Shown here: in pieces, positions 6,154 to 6,595 of the stretch | Numbering within the stretch: position 1 is the stretch's first letter | Layout of the letters: the number at the start of each line of letters is the position of its first letter | Source of the DNA: a bacterium | GTDB taxonomy: Bacteria > Planctomycetota > Planctomycetia > Pirellulales > Pirellulaceae | Length of the DNA stretch: 6,595 nucleotides | Direction: 5' to 3' | Assembly: GCA_030432015.1 (NCBI GenBank) | Contig: JAUIHJ010000474.1 | Location: 1-6,595 of the forward strand | The notes under the pieces: generated by a model | Databases searched by the model: none | Told to the model about the DNA's origin: nothing | Seen by the model: only the letters and a program-made list of their open reading frames with translations | Program-made: the position numbers and the translations under genes

Positions 6154-6595
6154 CTACTTACCTGCCATCTGCTGATCGACCGCCCGCGTCAGCTTGGCGA
6201 CTTGGTCCTTGACGGCTTGCGGAGGGGGCCCGGTCTCCCACACCTGCAGCATGGGCCGTAGTTCGATCATTGCCGTTTCCACGTCTCCGGATTCGATTAA
6301 CACCAGATCGCCGTAGTAGAGCTTCCAGAGTTCACGCCTGGCCTCTCTGGAATCTTTGCCCGCTTCATCCGCTTCGGCGACGGTCCGGCTTGCCTCGAGG
6401 ACCCGCTTGAAGATCTTTTCGTTGAAGACTTTCAGAATGAGTTCTGATTCAACTCGCGACTCGGGGGAGGCATTGTCCGCAAGCTTACGGTCCGCTTCCC
6501 ACGCCGCGCGGAACGCATAGGAGACATTAACGACCAGGTTGCAGGTCTCTTGTTGCGATGCCCAGGTCTTGTCGATGTCTTTTAGCGCGTCGATT
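6154..6595 (-). CDS. Hypothetical charged, helix-rich protein, C-terminal 146 residues (partial, runs off the right edge)
   Basis: The minus frame is open from base 6595 to TAG at 6156-6154, so the start and N-terminus lie outside the window. I do not recognise the family. The visible part is soluble, with no membrane segment, and rich in Ala, Glu, Lys and Arg in heptad-friendly patterns (EASRTVAEADEAGKDSREAR, then LWKLYYGDLVLIESGDVETAM). This suggests an all-helical fold, possibly a tetratricopeptide-like or coiled-coil end. A short Gly-Pro-Pro-Pro turn separates the last helix (VKDQVAKLTRAVDQQM). There is one cysteine, in ETCNLVV. It is convergent with the surface protein gene, so it belongs to another transcription unit that starts further right. 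Absence of stops over 146 codons and good composition support it as real. Confidence 0.85.
   Translation of the reverse strand, partial: IDALKDIDKTWASQQETCNLVVNVSYAFRAAWEADRKLADNASPESRVESELILKVFNEKIFKRVLEASRTVAEADEAGKDSREARRELWKLYYGDLVLIESGDVETAMIELRPMLQVWETGPPPQAVKDQVAKLTRAVDQQMAGK

Noticed and set aside
1..6595. CRISPR arrays, tRNA or rRNA genes, insertion sequences
   Set aside because: No regularly spaced identical repeats, cloverleaf sequences, rRNA-like stretches, transposase motifs or long terminal inverted repeats were seen on either strand.

Overview
The window looks like chromosomal DNA from a member of the Planctomycetota (Planctomycetes). It is moderately GC-rich. Its two main genes encode very large, acidic, repeat-bearing exported proteins, and each carries near its N-terminus the short LEDR-x-x-L-x-A signature (the LEPR-XLL type motif) typical of giant planctomycete surface proteins. 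The assignment rests on these family traits; no rRNA or other taxonomic marker is present.

Layout. (1) Positions 1-2734, minus strand: the first 911 codons of a giant protein that runs off the left edge. It has a very basic N-terminus, the LEDR motif, an acidic aliphatic region, a small cluster of RTX-like glycine/aspartate motifs, and at least four tandem repeats of about 100-130 residues that start to recur again at the window edge. (2) Positions 2735-3373: a 639-bp divergent intergenic region with no convincing gene, holding the ribosome binding sites of both flanking genes and several short palindromes. (3) Positions 3374-5920, plus strand: a complete 848-residue protein with the LEDR motif, a DUF4347 domain with a caspase-like His-Gly / Cys pair, a CSLREA motif, a right-handed beta-helix module, a beta-sandwich-like module, a proline-rich linker and a conserved hydrophobic C-terminal module that probably anchors it. 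(4) Positions 5921-6153: a short convergent intergenic region with inverted repeats. (5) Positions 6154-6595, minus strand: the last 146 codons of an unrecognised, charged, helix-rich protein that runs off the right edge.

The two large genes are divergently arranged around one shared upstream region and carry the same N-terminal signature on otherwise unrelated bodies. The simplest reading is a cell-surface or secreted protein locus in which both products use the same targeting route. The second protein has its own potential protease-like domain and its own C-terminal membrane module. This functional link is inference. No mobile element, CRISPR array, tRNA or rRNA was seen.
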